64,000 nt of DNA from Chitinophagaceae bacterium (GCA_019638595.1 JAHBTJ010000022.1:50125-114124); one strand, 5' to 3'. Counted from the first letter of the stretch, positions 9,901 through 17,861 are shown. Made by a program: numbers and translations. Notes: generated by a model not told the origin, from the letters alone.

Positions 9901-9997
9901 GATCCTGTGAAAAGGAAGCGCTGTAAAAGCCCATAAGCAGAATCAAAAGCATACTACAGCTTTTCCAGGATGGAAATGGCAATCCTCGTTTTTTCAT
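6914..9997 (-). CDS. SusC/RagA family TonB-dependent outer-membrane transporter
   Basis: This is a TonB-dependent beta-barrel importer of 1027 residues that should work with the SusD lipoprotein downstream. After the signal peptide (to about residue 30) comes a carboxypeptidase-regulatory-like domain (about 35-115), the SusC signature around VVVSYGTQKKRELTGAI (about 116-132), a plug domain containing ADSxxSLYGSRAANGV-type sequence (AAASSLYGSRAANGVLL, about residues 218-234), and the 22-strand barrel ending in an aromatic residue (NVQF). There is no N-terminal STN domain, so it is not expected to signal through an anti-sigma factor. It lies 196 nt after the cupin gene, enough room for a separate promoter (candidate core at 10168-10175). 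Confidence 0.95.
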   Translation of the reverse strand: MKKRGLPFPSWKSCSMLLILLMGFYSASFSQDLSKISGIVADSADGKPLVGVTVTVQGTSKATKTNNAGAFTIEAAKGASLIFSFTGYNPRTVSVSNDNDINISLGAISQNLSEVVVVSYGTQKKRELTGAIANINAKELKDLPVTNVGQKLQGRLAGVQINQNTGQPGANMAIRIRGAASINAGNNPLIVVDGFPIESGLNTIDPDMIESVSVLKDAAASSLYGSRAANGVLLITTKQAKAGQRSIQFTSYVGLQSVSKRGKPDLMDAREFAQFKKEYYEDAARYESYTGGVPAQYQNPEQIDPSEGTDWFDVLLRKALIQNYSLSLSSGGKYVRSVVGMSYNKQDGVMINQKSERFTVSSNNTFYASDKLTFGLNAGITNQIDNITPNLGNGRNIIQVAYLSDPALKYKNDDGTYPIGFAPPGMFSTPNYYRVLMETVSPNKSLTLIGNAYGAYKIIDGLEFKSSINVNMNNTISRLFRPSTILGGPQPAASASASYNTSSFTSWMTENTLTYTKQLLQKHNVEAFVGYTAQKVTFENSGINGSQFPGDYIEWLNVAATRIGNVGSSDYSVLSYIGRVNYNYDGKYILSAALRSDGSSRFGANNRYGTFPSISAGWVISDENFMKSIPAINFLKLRGSWGKVGNNNIGNYTYLAGVAQANYVFNNQLASGSALNGIGNANLTWETTAGYDIGVDVTLLNNRISFAYDYYYKKTDGLLYGIDIPVQSGFSTITSNIGRFDFWGHEFTIDTRNLTGALTWTTNLNVSIPRNIVKKLGTNDAPIGGYQEYWDDNRTAVGMPIGMFYGYINTGVYMTQQEWETQPHNSTSMVGTARFADLGGPDGKPDGKIDANDRTWIGNPNPDFLFGITNNLEYKNFDLSVVISGSVGNDIADDAFQSTENLDGVFNVRKGVANRWRSEENPGDGIYPRTRAGTTADFRNFTTRQVFSGTYLAVKNITLGYRVPLNENATIKSVRLYFTTQNPLMFTKYPGMNPEISLNGLDGLRLGRDFTAFPIARVYTLGVNVQF

Positions 9998-10167
9998 AAT
10001 GACTAATTTTTATTTTTAATACAGAAGTGCTGTTTTGGTAGAAGTACAGTTTTTGAGTAATGAAATCTTAACGTGATAAAATTACAGTAGGAGCATATCA
10101 ACTAAAATGGACATCCTGACAATTCATTTATACTTTTTGACTAAACATATATTGGGCAGCATTGAAT

Positions 10168-10175
10168 CAAAAATA
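10168..10175 (-). promoter_or_regulatory. Candidate promoter core upstream of susC
   Basis: TATTTTTG on the minus strand matches TAnnTTTG in the 196-nt gap before susC. The region is A+T-rich, which raises the chance of an accidental match. It would give a leader of about 165 nt. Confidence 0.3.
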
Positions 10176-10193
10176 GCTTGCCGATCAACTGGT

Positions 10194-11009
10194 TTAAAAA
10201 TCTGCTACCTCTGTTCTTACAGGCATGGCTCCGGCATACACCCATATCATATGCATTTCGTTGTGAAAGGGATTGATAAAATAGTGGGGTAGCCCGTGAG
10301 GCTGTAATGCTGTTGACAGATCAGAAAGCGTATACCGGTTTTGCTGCGTTACACAAATGGCTTCGCCCGAAATGATGCAAATAGATTCATCAAATGCATG
10401 CAAATGCGCCGGTAGCCTCCCGTTGGTATAAAAAATTCCCAGCCCGCCACTCATCCCAACGCCTGCAAGCATCGCTTCGTTGAAATAATCAATAAATGCA
10501 GTATGGACGCCGGCATTATAGCGATCCGCTTTGTTAAAGCGTGTAATATATTCCTTGCCGGATTTACCATTTACGTCATCAGGTATGGATATGTATTCAT
10601 CCAATATTTCTTCGCTGATATTTCTTTGCGGCGAAGATACCGGCATGGCAATGTGAAATAGCGCTTTCTCCGTTCCTGAATGATTGATCACTTTGTGCAT
10701 TACATTTTCAGGAATGGTTATATTGTCGTATTGCTTCAGGTGGTACCTGCGGTTTTCAACTTCAACAATGGCATCTCCATTCAGAAGCGTTATAGACTCC
10801 GAATGAGGATGAGTATGCGCCGGCAGCGAACACTTTGCTTCAAACGTAACGATCGCTGTAAATAAATGAACGGCTTTATTGTGCGCGCCTACCTGGGCTT
10901 CACAAATAATACCGGGCGCCAGTTCTATAATAGAGCCGGCTCCTATAGGGGTAATAGTTTCCAGTCTCCCGTCTGCTGAGCCGGAAGGAATCGTCGTATT
11001 GGTAGTCAT
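10194..11009 (-). CDS. Bicupin domain protein
   Basis: This 271-residue cytoplasmic protein has two cupin domains. The first (about 45-125) contains PAHTHPHSESITLLNG and a later His at HKVINHSG; the second (about 170-262) contains LPAHLHAFDESICIISG and LPHYFIN. Both keep the His-x-His...Glu...His pattern of a metal site, so one or both may be catalytic. It overlaps the operon closely: its ATG lies one base after the aldolase stop codon. The family includes sugar isomerases, dioxygenases and decarboxylase-like enzymes, so the reaction cannot be assigned. Given the context it may act on a sugar acid or 2-keto acid intermediate, which is inference only. Confidence 0.75.
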   Translation of the reverse strand: MTTNTTIPSGSADGRLETITPIGAGSIIELAPGIICEAQVGAHNKAVHLFTAIVTFEAKCSLPAHTHPHSESITLLNGDAIVEVENRRYHLKQYDNITIPENVMHKVINHSGTEKALFHIAMPVSSPQRNISEEILDEYISIPDDVNGKSGKEYITRFNKADRYNAGVHTAFIDYFNEAMLAGVGMSGGLGIFYTNGRLPAHLHAFDESICIISGEAICVTQQNRYTLSDLSTALQPHGLPHYFINPFHNEMHMIWVYAGAMPVRTEVADF

Positions 11010-11010
11010 A

Positions 11011-11769
11011 TTATACTTCGAAAAAAGATTTAATTGTTTTTAGAAGAAGCCCTGCGTCGGCTCCGATGGATAACATGCGAAAGCCCTGCTGACGCCTGTG
11101 CTGTACATCTTCTTTGGTTCTTGCCATTACACCGCAATTTTTTCCTGCGGCAATAATTTTATTTTTTATATTATTGATGGTTTCGGCTATACCTTTGCCT
11201 TCCCACTCTCCGGCATATCCTGCAGAAGCGGAGTAATCTGCAGGCCCGAAGAAAATGATCTCGGTATGATCTGCCGCAATAATTTCATCAATATGTTCTC
11301 CGCCTTTTACTGATTCAATCATAGGGATCATCATCAGGTTTTCGTTGGCATCTTTTACATGTTGCGCAAATCCGCTGCCCCATTTGGTAGCCCTTTCGGC
11401 GCCTATGCCGCGTATGCCTGCGGGTGGGTATCTCGCATAGGAGAGTGCCCTGTTCCAATCTGCCGCGCTTTCAATATGCGGAACCACTATACCATCTGCT
11501 CCTATATCCAGCACCCGTTTAATGATCCCTTCATCTATATGCGAAATCCTCACTAATACAACGGTGTTGCTGCGTACGGCGGCTCTTATATGTTCTGTAA
11601 TATTATGCCAGTCCAAATGCCCGTGCTCAGCATCTACTATTATCCAGTCGAGCCCGCAATGCACGGCAATTTCGGTAATGGAGGGCGATTCAAGGGTTAC
11701 CCACAGCCCGTATAGTGTATGATGTTCAGCCAGCTTTTTCCGCATTGATTGCAAAGCCGTTGTTTTCAT
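11011..11769 (-). CDS. HpcH/HpaI family 2-keto-3-deoxy sugar acid aldolase
   Basis: This is a class II (metal-dependent) pyruvate aldolase of 252 residues. Counting from the ATG at 11769, His49 in DAEHGH, Arg74 in LVRIS, Glu152 in PMIESV and Asp178 in GPADYS match the catalytic His, Arg and metal ligands of HpaI (His45, Arg70, Glu149, Asp175 in the E. coli enzyme). The family includes 2-keto-3-deoxy-L-rhamnonate aldolase, which yields pyruvate and L-lactaldehyde. The presence of a rhamnosidase and an AldA-like dehydrogenase in the same locus makes that the favoured substrate, by inference. An in-frame TTG lies two codons upstream but overlaps the preceding gene. Its start is 2 nt after the TIM-barrel gene. 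Confidence 0.85.
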   Translation of the reverse strand: MKTTALQSMRKKLAEHHTLYGLWVTLESPSITEIAVHCGLDWIIVDAEHGHLDWHNITEHIRAAVRSNTVVLVRISHIDEGIIKRVLDIGADGIVVPHIESAADWNRALSYARYPPAGIRGIGAERATKWGSGFAQHVKDANENLMMIPMIESVKGGEHIDEIIAADHTEIIFFGPADYSASAGYAGEWEGKGIAETINNIKNKIIAAGKNCGVMARTKEDVQHRRQQGFRMLSIGADAGLLLKTIKSFFEV

Positions 11770-11771
11770 GC

Positions 11772-12629
11772 TCAATTGCTTTTATTGATACTTTCCAAAA
11801 GAATATCTCTTAGTAAAATTGTTTCACTCAGTGTATCTGCCTGGTTGCATTGCTCCCATTTGATCCATATATATTCCAGTCCTATCCAGCCTGCATAGTT
11901 TCCTGCTTTTAATTGCTGCACTATTTTTTCGTAATCAATGGTATTGTCGGCTACTGATGATTGTAGTTTACCGGGTTGTGCCCCACGTGCATGGAAATGA
12001 TTGGCATACGGGAGCAGTATATCAGCTTCCTGCTGCGAGTAACCATTCCTGATGAAATGAGTATAGTCTAGTGTGATATAAAGCCCGGGCACAGACTTCA
12101 CCAAAGCCACTACCTCTTTTGGATCGGTATACGGAGAACCTACATGCGCCTCTATTGAAAAAGAGAGACTGGTTTTATTTACCTGTTCTACACGCCAACT
12201 CAGCTCTTCATAGCTTCTTTGTACAGAGTCGGTAAGAGATTCAATATCCGGAAATGTCATTCCCGGTAAACAGGTGATATGTTCAGCGTTTGCATATTGC
12301 GCATATTCAATCAGCTTTAAAAACTGTTCCCTCGCGTAATTTCTTTTTTTCGCGTCGGGATGATTGATGGCGAATTTGGCCAGGTCATTATCAAGCTGCA
12401 GATAAATATCAGCGATGGCTAAGCCCCTGTCCGCCGCTTTTTGTTGTAAAAGCTTTGCTTTTTCTTCCAACCGGTCGAATTCTGTTCCAGCCTGTATGTG
12501 CGATCTCCCCGTAAACAATCCAATATCAACGCCTTCACAATCTAGCATGGCAATAAGATCTAATACCTTATCGTGCGGTAAAAGCGGGAAAGTAAAATCA
12601 GCACAGGAAATTTTTATCTTTTTCATCAT
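11772..12629 (-). CDS. Sugar isomerase/epimerase-like TIM barrel protein
   Basis: This protein of about 285 residues belongs to the xylose isomerase-like / AP endonuclease 2 TIM-barrel family. Likely metal ligands are the Glu in FSIEAHVGSPY, the Asp in LDYTHF, the His in HFHARGA and the Glu in GLEYIW. Members isomerise, epimerise, decarboxylate or dehydrate sugars and sugar acids. The ATG at 12629 is favoured because it overlaps the SDR stop codon (ATGA, 4-nt overlap); an adjacent ATG at 12626 is equally possible, and an upstream in-frame ATG at 12647 would overlap SDR further. It lies between the SDR and the pyruvate aldolase, so it could supply the missing sugar-acid step, but the sequence does not show which. 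Confidence 0.8.
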   Translation of the reverse strand: MMKKIKISCADFTFPLLPHDKVLDLIAMLDCEGVDIGLFTGRSHIQAGTEFDRLEEKAKLLQQKAADRGLAIADIYLQLDNDLAKFAINHPDAKKRNYAREQFLKLIEYAQYANAEHITCLPGMTFPDIESLTDSVQRSYEELSWRVEQVNKTSLSFSIEAHVGSPYTDPKEVVALVKSVPGLYITLDYTHFIRNGYSQQEADILLPYANHFHARGAQPGKLQSSVADNTIDYEKIVQQLKAGNYAGWIGLEYIWIKWEQCNQADTLSETILLRDILLESINKSN

Positions 12630-13423
12630 GAAAGTCCTCCATCCCATTCGGCAGTGGCAAGATAGCCGCCATCAATTATTAAACTGGTTCCGGTAATGCC
12701 CGATGCATCATCGCTGCACAGGTAAGCAACACTGCTTGCAATTTCCCGGGGCTGCAAGATCCGTCCTATAGGTACCCGGTGCAAACGTTCGGTAATTTCC
12801 AGCTCACTGCCCGTATGTTGTCTTAACATAGGCGTGTTCGTTATGCCGGGACAAACCGTATTGCACCTGATCCCTTCTGATGCATAGTCTATCGCGATGG
12901 ATTTGGTCAGCATCATTACCGCGCCTTTAGCCGCTATATAGCCGGGGGTTTTTGCCTGTCCCACAAAGCTGCTCACCGACCCGATATTGACAATGCTGCT
13001 GGCGGTATTTTTTTTAAGGTAAGGATAAGCGTATTTAAAGCTGAGGAAGATGGCTTTGAGATTGATATTTAACTGTCTGTCCCATTCTTCCGTGCTGTAT
13101 TCATGAAGGCTCTTCACCATATTGATGGCCCCGTTGTTCACTATAATATGCAGTCCTCCAAAAGCGGCTACAGTATCTGTAATGGATTTTTGTATCAGTG
13201 CTTCTACATTCAGGTCACAAAAAAAAAATACTGCAGCGCCTCCTTTAGATTTTATACATTCTACCGTTTGTTTTCCTTCTTTCTCCTTAATGTCAATAAC
13301 GGCTACATTAGCCCCTTCTTCAGCAAAGAACTCTGCAATACTGCGACCTATTCCCTGTGCAGCGCCACTTACCCAGGCAGTTTTATTAATAAACCTTTTT
13401 TGCATATAATTCTTCTTTAGCAT
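12626..13423 (-). CDS. SDR family NAD(P)-dependent oxidoreductase
   Basis: This is a classical short-chain dehydrogenase of 265 residues. It has the nucleotide-binding GAAQGIG (about 20-26), an acidic residue at the end of beta-2 (VAVIDIK) that favours NAD, VNNGAI near 96, Asn121, a catalytic Ser in NIGSVSS and the YxxxK pair Tyr162/Lys166. In this locus it may oxidise L-rhamnose to the lactone, or act on a 2-keto-3-deoxy acid, both known roles of SDRs in non-phosphorylated deoxysugar pathways. The start at 13423 is used; an in-frame ATG at 13405 is preceded by a purine-rich AAGAAG and is a good alternative. It overlaps the next gene by 4 nt. Confidence 0.88.
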   Translation of the reverse strand: MLKKNYMQKRFINKTAWVSGAAQGIGRSIAEFFAEEGANVAVIDIKEKEGKQTVECIKSKGGAAVFFFCDLNVEALIQKSITDTVAAFGGLHIIVNNGAINMVKSLHEYSTEEWDRQLNINLKAIFLSFKYAYPYLKKNTASSIVNIGSVSSFVGQAKTPGYIAAKGAVMMLTKSIAIDYASEGIRCNTVCPGITNTPMLRQHTGSELEITERLHRVPIGRILQPREIASSVAYLCSDDASGITGTSLIIDGGYLATAEWDGGLS

Positions 13424-13494
13424 GTAGGGTTAAGGATAATAATATCAGGGCTTTTGTTGTAGCTGTTGTTATGGGTTTATTATAATTGTTATTT

Positions 13495-15228
13495 TCAGTT
13501 TTTCGTTAATACCAACACCCAATCCTGTGAAGCAGCAGGCGAAGTAACCATAAATTTCCCGGAATTATCGGTAGTAAGTGTGAGCTCCTTTTCTTTTGTA
13601 ATAGTAACGGGATTAAACCAGAATCCTTTGTATTGCTGACCGGGTGCGGGAAGAGTAATAGTGATGCTTCCCGGGGAAGGGAGGTATGCCAGCGCGGACT
13701 GGCTGTTGGCTGTTACGGCCAGCACCGCTGTATCTTTGGATGACCACTGTGTGATCATTTCCGGCTGAGGTTCAAAGCTGCTCCAGCCGGGAATGGATTC
13801 TATCAGTTTCCTTGCCGCGCCAATTTGTGTGGAACCTGCCAGGTTCATAGCCTCATTCCACGGCGTAATGCCCCAGTTGTTACCGCCCGGTGAATTTCCA
13901 TAGGGTTTATTGATGCCGTTTAACTGCCAGATGCCATTGGCGCCATAAGTATGCCCGGCTAAGCCGCTGTTTACGGTATGTGCCCAAAAGGCTCCACGTG
14001 GCGCTTCAGCAGGCAATGGTTTGGGAATAGCCAGGGCTTCATATCTTGATTCACCGCTCATTACCGGCATTACAGGTTGTGTGCGCCAGCCATCCAATGC
14101 CTGGGCAGCTTGTTTGGCAGGGCCGCTGCCATGACCACTTTGATGCATATCGAAATCAAGAAGGGAAGGATCAGAGAGCGACTCCCTGGCTGTCCTGGAC
14201 GGGTGTGCGGTAAGCGTTCTTTTGAAGGGATCAATTTCTTTTATATAGCGGATCACATTTGTCCACTCATTTTTTTGCCATTCTTTATCAGCCTCTTTTG
14301 TTTTCGACAAATAAAATGGCATGGTTGTTTCACCTGCAGCGCACCATACCACGGGCAGCGCCCCCCATCTTGCAACGAGGTAACGCCAATGTTGCTTCAT
14401 TTTGTCAACGCCCAGCCATGGTAAATGATAGCCCCATGCTCCGACAATGCAGGGAGTAATACCCTGGTCGGCCAGGTACATGATCTTTTTGTCTGCCGCG
14501 TCAAAATAAGAAGGCCTTATACCGGTATAATTCGCTTCCCAGGGAAAGCCGGCTTCATTTTCTCCTCTTTCATCAAAAGCCGGCATATCGGGATAAAGCC
14601 CGGCTACGATCTGAACTACGTTAAATCCTTTTTTGATCCTGTCATCCGCAAGCAGCTTTACATCCTCCGGCCACACCAGTCTTTTTGTTAATCCCATCCA
14701 CCAGGTATCTCCCATCCAGAAAAAAGGAGTGCCGTCACCATAAGCAAAATGCCTTTTATCATCGGCTACCTTTACAGCGCCATGTTGTAATAACAGGTTA
14801 TTGCCTTTATACTTTTTTATTTCAACCCTGCCTTTTATATTATTCAGGCCCTTATCGGAGGCTTTGGAACAAACGGTTATAAAGCTATGAACGCCTTGTA
14901 ACGGTGACGCATACCTGACTTTCCAGGTATTGCCTCCTGCCCAAAAGGCCGGCACTTTCAGTTGTTTGCCTGAAGGATCCGTAAAAACGGCATCCAGCTC
15001 AACTTCATTAAAGGGATCAGTATAGGCAGACGATGCGGTGAAAGATATTTCAACCATTTTATTGGTCTCGGTTTTCACCACAATGTCCTTGCATTCGGCA
15101 ATGGAAGGGGATACCAGCAGCAGCAGGCAGCAGGATACATAGGCCCCGAATCTTGTAAAGGCTAACCGGCGTACCCATGATGCCGGAATGAGGGATAATC
15201 TTGATGTCATAAAAATCGTTTTTGGCAT
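13495..15228 (-). CDS. Exported DUF4038/apiosidase-like glycoside hydrolase
   Basis: This 577-residue exported protein has an N-terminal Ig-like DUF5060 domain (about 48-130), a central apiosidase-like (DUF4038) TIM barrel (about 135-455) and a C-terminal putative collagen-binding-type beta domain (about 475-575). The barrel shows FFWMGDTWW, the likely acid/base Glu in CAAGETTMP and the likely nucleophile Glu in MSGESRYE. The best studied relatives, GH140, cleave apiosyl linkages of rhamnogalacturonan II, but the DUF4038 group is broad, so the linkage is uncertain. A second ATG six codons in (15210) gives a more ordinary signal peptide. It is embedded among cytoplasmic catabolic genes, 26 nt after aldA. 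Confidence 0.82.
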   Translation of the reverse strand: MPKTIFMTSRLSLIPASWVRRLAFTRFGAYVSCCLLLLVSPSIAECKDIVVKTETNKMVEISFTASSAYTDPFNEVELDAVFTDPSGKQLKVPAFWAGGNTWKVRYASPLQGVHSFITVCSKASDKGLNNIKGRVEIKKYKGNNLLLQHGAVKVADDKRHFAYGDGTPFFWMGDTWWMGLTKRLVWPEDVKLLADDRIKKGFNVVQIVAGLYPDMPAFDERGENEAGFPWEANYTGIRPSYFDAADKKIMYLADQGITPCIVGAWGYHLPWLGVDKMKQHWRYLVARWGALPVVWCAAGETTMPFYLSKTKEADKEWQKNEWTNVIRYIKEIDPFKRTLTAHPSRTARESLSDPSLLDFDMHQSGHGSGPAKQAAQALDGWRTQPVMPVMSGESRYEALAIPKPLPAEAPRGAFWAHTVNSGLAGHTYGANGIWQLNGINKPYGNSPGGNNWGITPWNEAMNLAGSTQIGAARKLIESIPGWSSFEPQPEMITQWSSKDTAVLAVTANSQSALAYLPSPGSITITLPAPGQQYKGFWFNPVTITKEKELTLTTDNSGKFMVTSPAASQDWVLVLTKN

Positions 15229-15254
15229 TAATGCAAATCGTTCCTTAAAAATAG

Positions 15255-16721
15255 TTATGCGGTTTGTTGAATATACACCGTTTTAGTTTGTAAATATTCT
15301 TCCAGTCCATGCTTCCCGTCTGCACCGCCTATACCGGATTTCCTCCAGCCGGCATGAAATCCCTGGATCGCCTCAAAATTTTCGCGGTTAAAATATACTT
15401 CACCAAATTTCAGTTCTTTGGTTGCCCGCAGCATTTTATTAATGTCTTTAGTATATACAGACGAGGTAAGCCCGTATTCGCTGTCGTTGGCGAACCGCAG
15501 CGCTTCGTCAAAATCTTTCACTTTCATAACCGGCAGAACAGGGCCAAATACTTCTTTCTGCATAATTTCTGCATCCTGTTTTACATCGGCAAGGATGGTA
15601 GGTTCGTAAAAATAGCCTTTACCAAACGCAGTGGACTTTTTACCTCCCAGTATCAATTTAGCGCCTGCTTCCTTCGCCCTTTCTACCATACCTGCAATCT
15701 TATCCAGTTGCTTCTGGTTGATCTGTGCGCTCATGTCAATATCACTATCAGCAGAGGCGTTCCCTACTTTAACCGCTTTCATGGCGGTTGTCAGCTTTTC
15801 CAAAAATTCATCGTACACGGCTTCTTCCACATATACACGCTCCGCGCAATTACAAACCTGCCCGCTATAAATAACTCTTGACGCCACAATTGCTTTTACG
15901 GCAACATCCATGTCGGCATCGCGGCAAACAATAGCCGGCGCTTTGCCTCCTAACTCCAGGGAGACTTTGGTGATATTTTTAGCGGCTGCGGCCATCACTT
16001 TATGCCCTGAATCTACGCTGCCGGTCAGGCTGATAATACCTACCTGCCTGTTGTTGGTCAATGCTTCGCCGATTTCATTTCCATACCCGCAAACAACATT
16101 CAATACTCCCCTGGGCAGGTTCACTTTGCCCAATAGCCTGGTGAACTCCAGGCAGGTCAACGGCGCTTCTTCACTTACTTTTACCACAATGGTATTGCCT
16201 GTTAACAGGGATGGGGCTACTTTACGCGCCATTACAAAAAAGGGGAAATTCCATGGACAAATGCCCACAGCCACCCCGATCGGTAATTTATGTAAAAATA
16301 TTTGTTCGCCGGGCCGGTCGCTCTGTATGATCTCTCCTTCGTAGGCTCGGGCAAATCCGGCATAGTAGTCGTAGTACTCTGCCGTTACATCAATTTCAAC
16401 CTGTGCAAGCGCTTTTACTTTTGCCTGCTCCCTTGCCAGCGTTTCCGCGAGCATAATGCGGTTTTCCCTGATCACATTCGCCATTGCTTTCAGGTACTTT
16501 GCACGCTCAACAGAGGGCAATAAGCTCCAATTGTGCTGGGCAGCAGCGGCGGCATCTATGGCTATATCAGCTTCTTTTTGCCGGCCTCTTGGCACCCGTG
16601 CTATTACTTCTTCAGTACAGGGATCGAGCACGTCAATATAGTCGCTGGCAGCATCCGAACCATGCAATGAACCATTGATATAATGCTGGTAGGTGGCTGG
16701 CGTTTTAGTATTTGAATTCAT
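15255..16721 (-). CDS. aldA: Lactaldehyde/glycolaldehyde dehydrogenase, AldA-like
   Basis: This NAD-dependent aldehyde dehydrogenase (488 residues) would oxidise L-lactaldehyde to L-lactate, or glycolaldehyde to glycolate. It shows the cofactor segment PWNFPFF, catalytic Glu256 in LELGGK and catalytic Cys290 in SGQVCNCAERVYV. From memory the long C-terminal stretch around NRENFEAIQGFHAGWRKSG and the segment around GQVCNCAERVYV are nearly identical to E. coli AldA, which is a much stronger hint than general ALDH membership. It is the best biochemical clue in the locus that lactaldehyde is an intermediate. It starts 3 nt after the hydroxyacid dehydrogenase gene. Confidence 0.92.
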   Translation of the reverse strand: MNSNTKTPATYQHYINGSLHGSDAASDYIDVLDPCTEEVIARVPRGRQKEADIAIDAAAAAQHNWSLLPSVERAKYLKAMANVIRENRIMLAETLAREQAKVKALAQVEIDVTAEYYDYYAGFARAYEGEIIQSDRPGEQIFLHKLPIGVAVGICPWNFPFFVMARKVAPSLLTGNTIVVKVSEEAPLTCLEFTRLLGKVNLPRGVLNVVCGYGNEIGEALTNNRQVGIISLTGSVDSGHKVMAAAAKNITKVSLELGGKAPAIVCRDADMDVAVKAIVASRVIYSGQVCNCAERVYVEEAVYDEFLEKLTTAMKAVKVGNASADSDIDMSAQINQKQLDKIAGMVERAKEAGAKLILGGKKSTAFGKGYFYEPTILADVKQDAEIMQKEVFGPVLPVMKVKDFDEALRFANDSEYGLTSSVYTKDINKMLRATKELKFGEVYFNRENFEAIQGFHAGWRKSGIGGADGKHGLEEYLQTKTVYIQQTA

Positions 16722-16724
16722 ACG

Positions 16725-17741
16725 CTATTGTTTTATTTTTTCAGCATACCAGTTGTCTGATATGGTTGTATTTAAAATGTGATCCGGGATTTTTCCCTGC
16801 GCTACCTGGGCTACCTGGGTGCAGGCCATATGCCCGATTTCCCTGAATAATTCGTGGGTCCATGCAATGCAGTGAGGCGCCAGCAACACATTATCCATAT
16901 TAAAAAAAGGGTGATCCGGAACTGCCGGTTCATGCTCAAAAACGTCGGTTGCATAGCCGGCGATTTTTTTGTTTAACAGCGCTTTTATCAAAGCTTCTTC
17001 ATGTATAATACCACCTCTTGCCGTATTAATTATATAAGCCGAATCTTTTACAAGCGCCAGCTCTTTTTCGGCGACCAGGTTTTTTGTTTCAGGTGTTAAA
17101 GGGCAGTTGACAGATATAAAATCGGCATGCTGCAAAAGCGTGTGCAGGTCTGTTTTTTTTACTCCCAGCTCCTTTGCTTTTACGTCATCAATATATGGGT
17201 CATACACAAGAGGTGTATTCATTTTAAATGCCTGCAGCATTTGCGTCAACTGGCTGCCAATGCCGCCGAATCCTATTACTCCTATTGTACGGTTGCGCAG
17301 CTCACTACCGGTGTATTGATTTCTTTCCTGCCATTTTCCCTCCCGTACCAGTTTGTCTTTCATTACCAGTTTATGACTCAATGCAAGCATCCATGTTATA
17401 GTTGCTTCTGCCACTGAATAATTAACCGCGCCTTTAGTAATGGTTACAATTATATTTGCTTTGCTGCATGCGTCTACATCAACCATGTCGTATCCCACAC
17501 CAAACCTGCAAATGGCTTTTAAACGCGTTACGCCCTTAAAACTATCTGCCGTATAAGCAGGCGCCAGGGAAATAATAGCGTCATATTGCTCCAATGTAGC
17601 GGCTTGCAGGGGAGACTCCCAATTTTCCAGGAACTCATATTCAAGCCCTTTCACAGCATCCAGGATATCCAATCCCATATCCCTGTATGTTAATGTTCCC
17701 TCCGGCGTTAAAAAGTCTCTTGTCAATCCAACTTTAAACAT
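16725..17741 (-). CDS. D-2-hydroxyacid dehydrogenase family protein
   Basis: This 338-residue NAD(P)-dependent enzyme belongs to the D-isomer 2-hydroxyacid dehydrogenase family. It has the Rossmann motif GVIGFGGIG (about 154-162), the substrate-binding Arg in NTARGG, the Glu in the FEHEPAV segment and the catalytic His in APHCIAW. The family covers glyoxylate, hydroxypyruvate, phosphoglycerate and other substrates, so the precise one is unknown. It is the first gene of the leftward operon, 57 nt downstream of the predicted transcription start, and probably reduces or oxidises a 2-keto/hydroxy acid made in the pathway. Confidence 0.88.
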   Translation of the reverse strand: MFKVGLTRDFLTPEGTLTYRDMGLDILDAVKGLEYEFLENWESPLQAATLEQYDAIISLAPAYTADSFKGVTRLKAICRFGVGYDMVDVDACSKANIIVTITKGAVNYSVAEATITWMLALSHKLVMKDKLVREGKWQERNQYTGSELRNRTIGVIGFGGIGSQLTQMLQAFKMNTPLVYDPYIDDVKAKELGVKKTDLHTLLQHADFISVNCPLTPETKNLVAEKELALVKDSAYIINTARGGIIHEEALIKALLNKKIAGYATDVFEHEPAVPDHPFFNMDNVLLAPHCIAWTHELFREIGHMACTQVAQVAQGKIPDHILNTTISDNWYAEKIKQ

Positions 17742-17768
17742 GCAGCATTCTATTTGTTTTAAGAGTCT

Positions 17769-17861
17769 TGTACAAATCAGAACTGTACTTTTATGTAATG
17801 ATGAACAAATTTATTCAGCAGGTACACTTAAAAAAATGGATAAAATATTTTCTTTTTGTAC
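17769..17861. promoter_or_regulatory. Divergent control region with four GTAC-centred motifs
   Basis: The 166-nt region between the catabolic operon and the AraC gene holds TGTAC at 17769-17773 and 17784-17788, GGTAC at 17821-17825 and TGTAC at 17857-17861. The last three are spaced 37 and 36 nt apart. The leftward promoter core at 17806-17813 lies between the second and third. These are candidate AraC operator half-sites; the assignment is inference from position only. Confidence 0.3.
17806..17813 (-). promoter_or_regulatory. Promoter core of the leftward catabolic operon
   Basis: TAAATTTG on the minus strand matches TAnnTTTG exactly. It would start transcription near 17799 and give a 57-nt leader before the hydroxyacid dehydrogenase gene. 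Confidence 0.5.
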
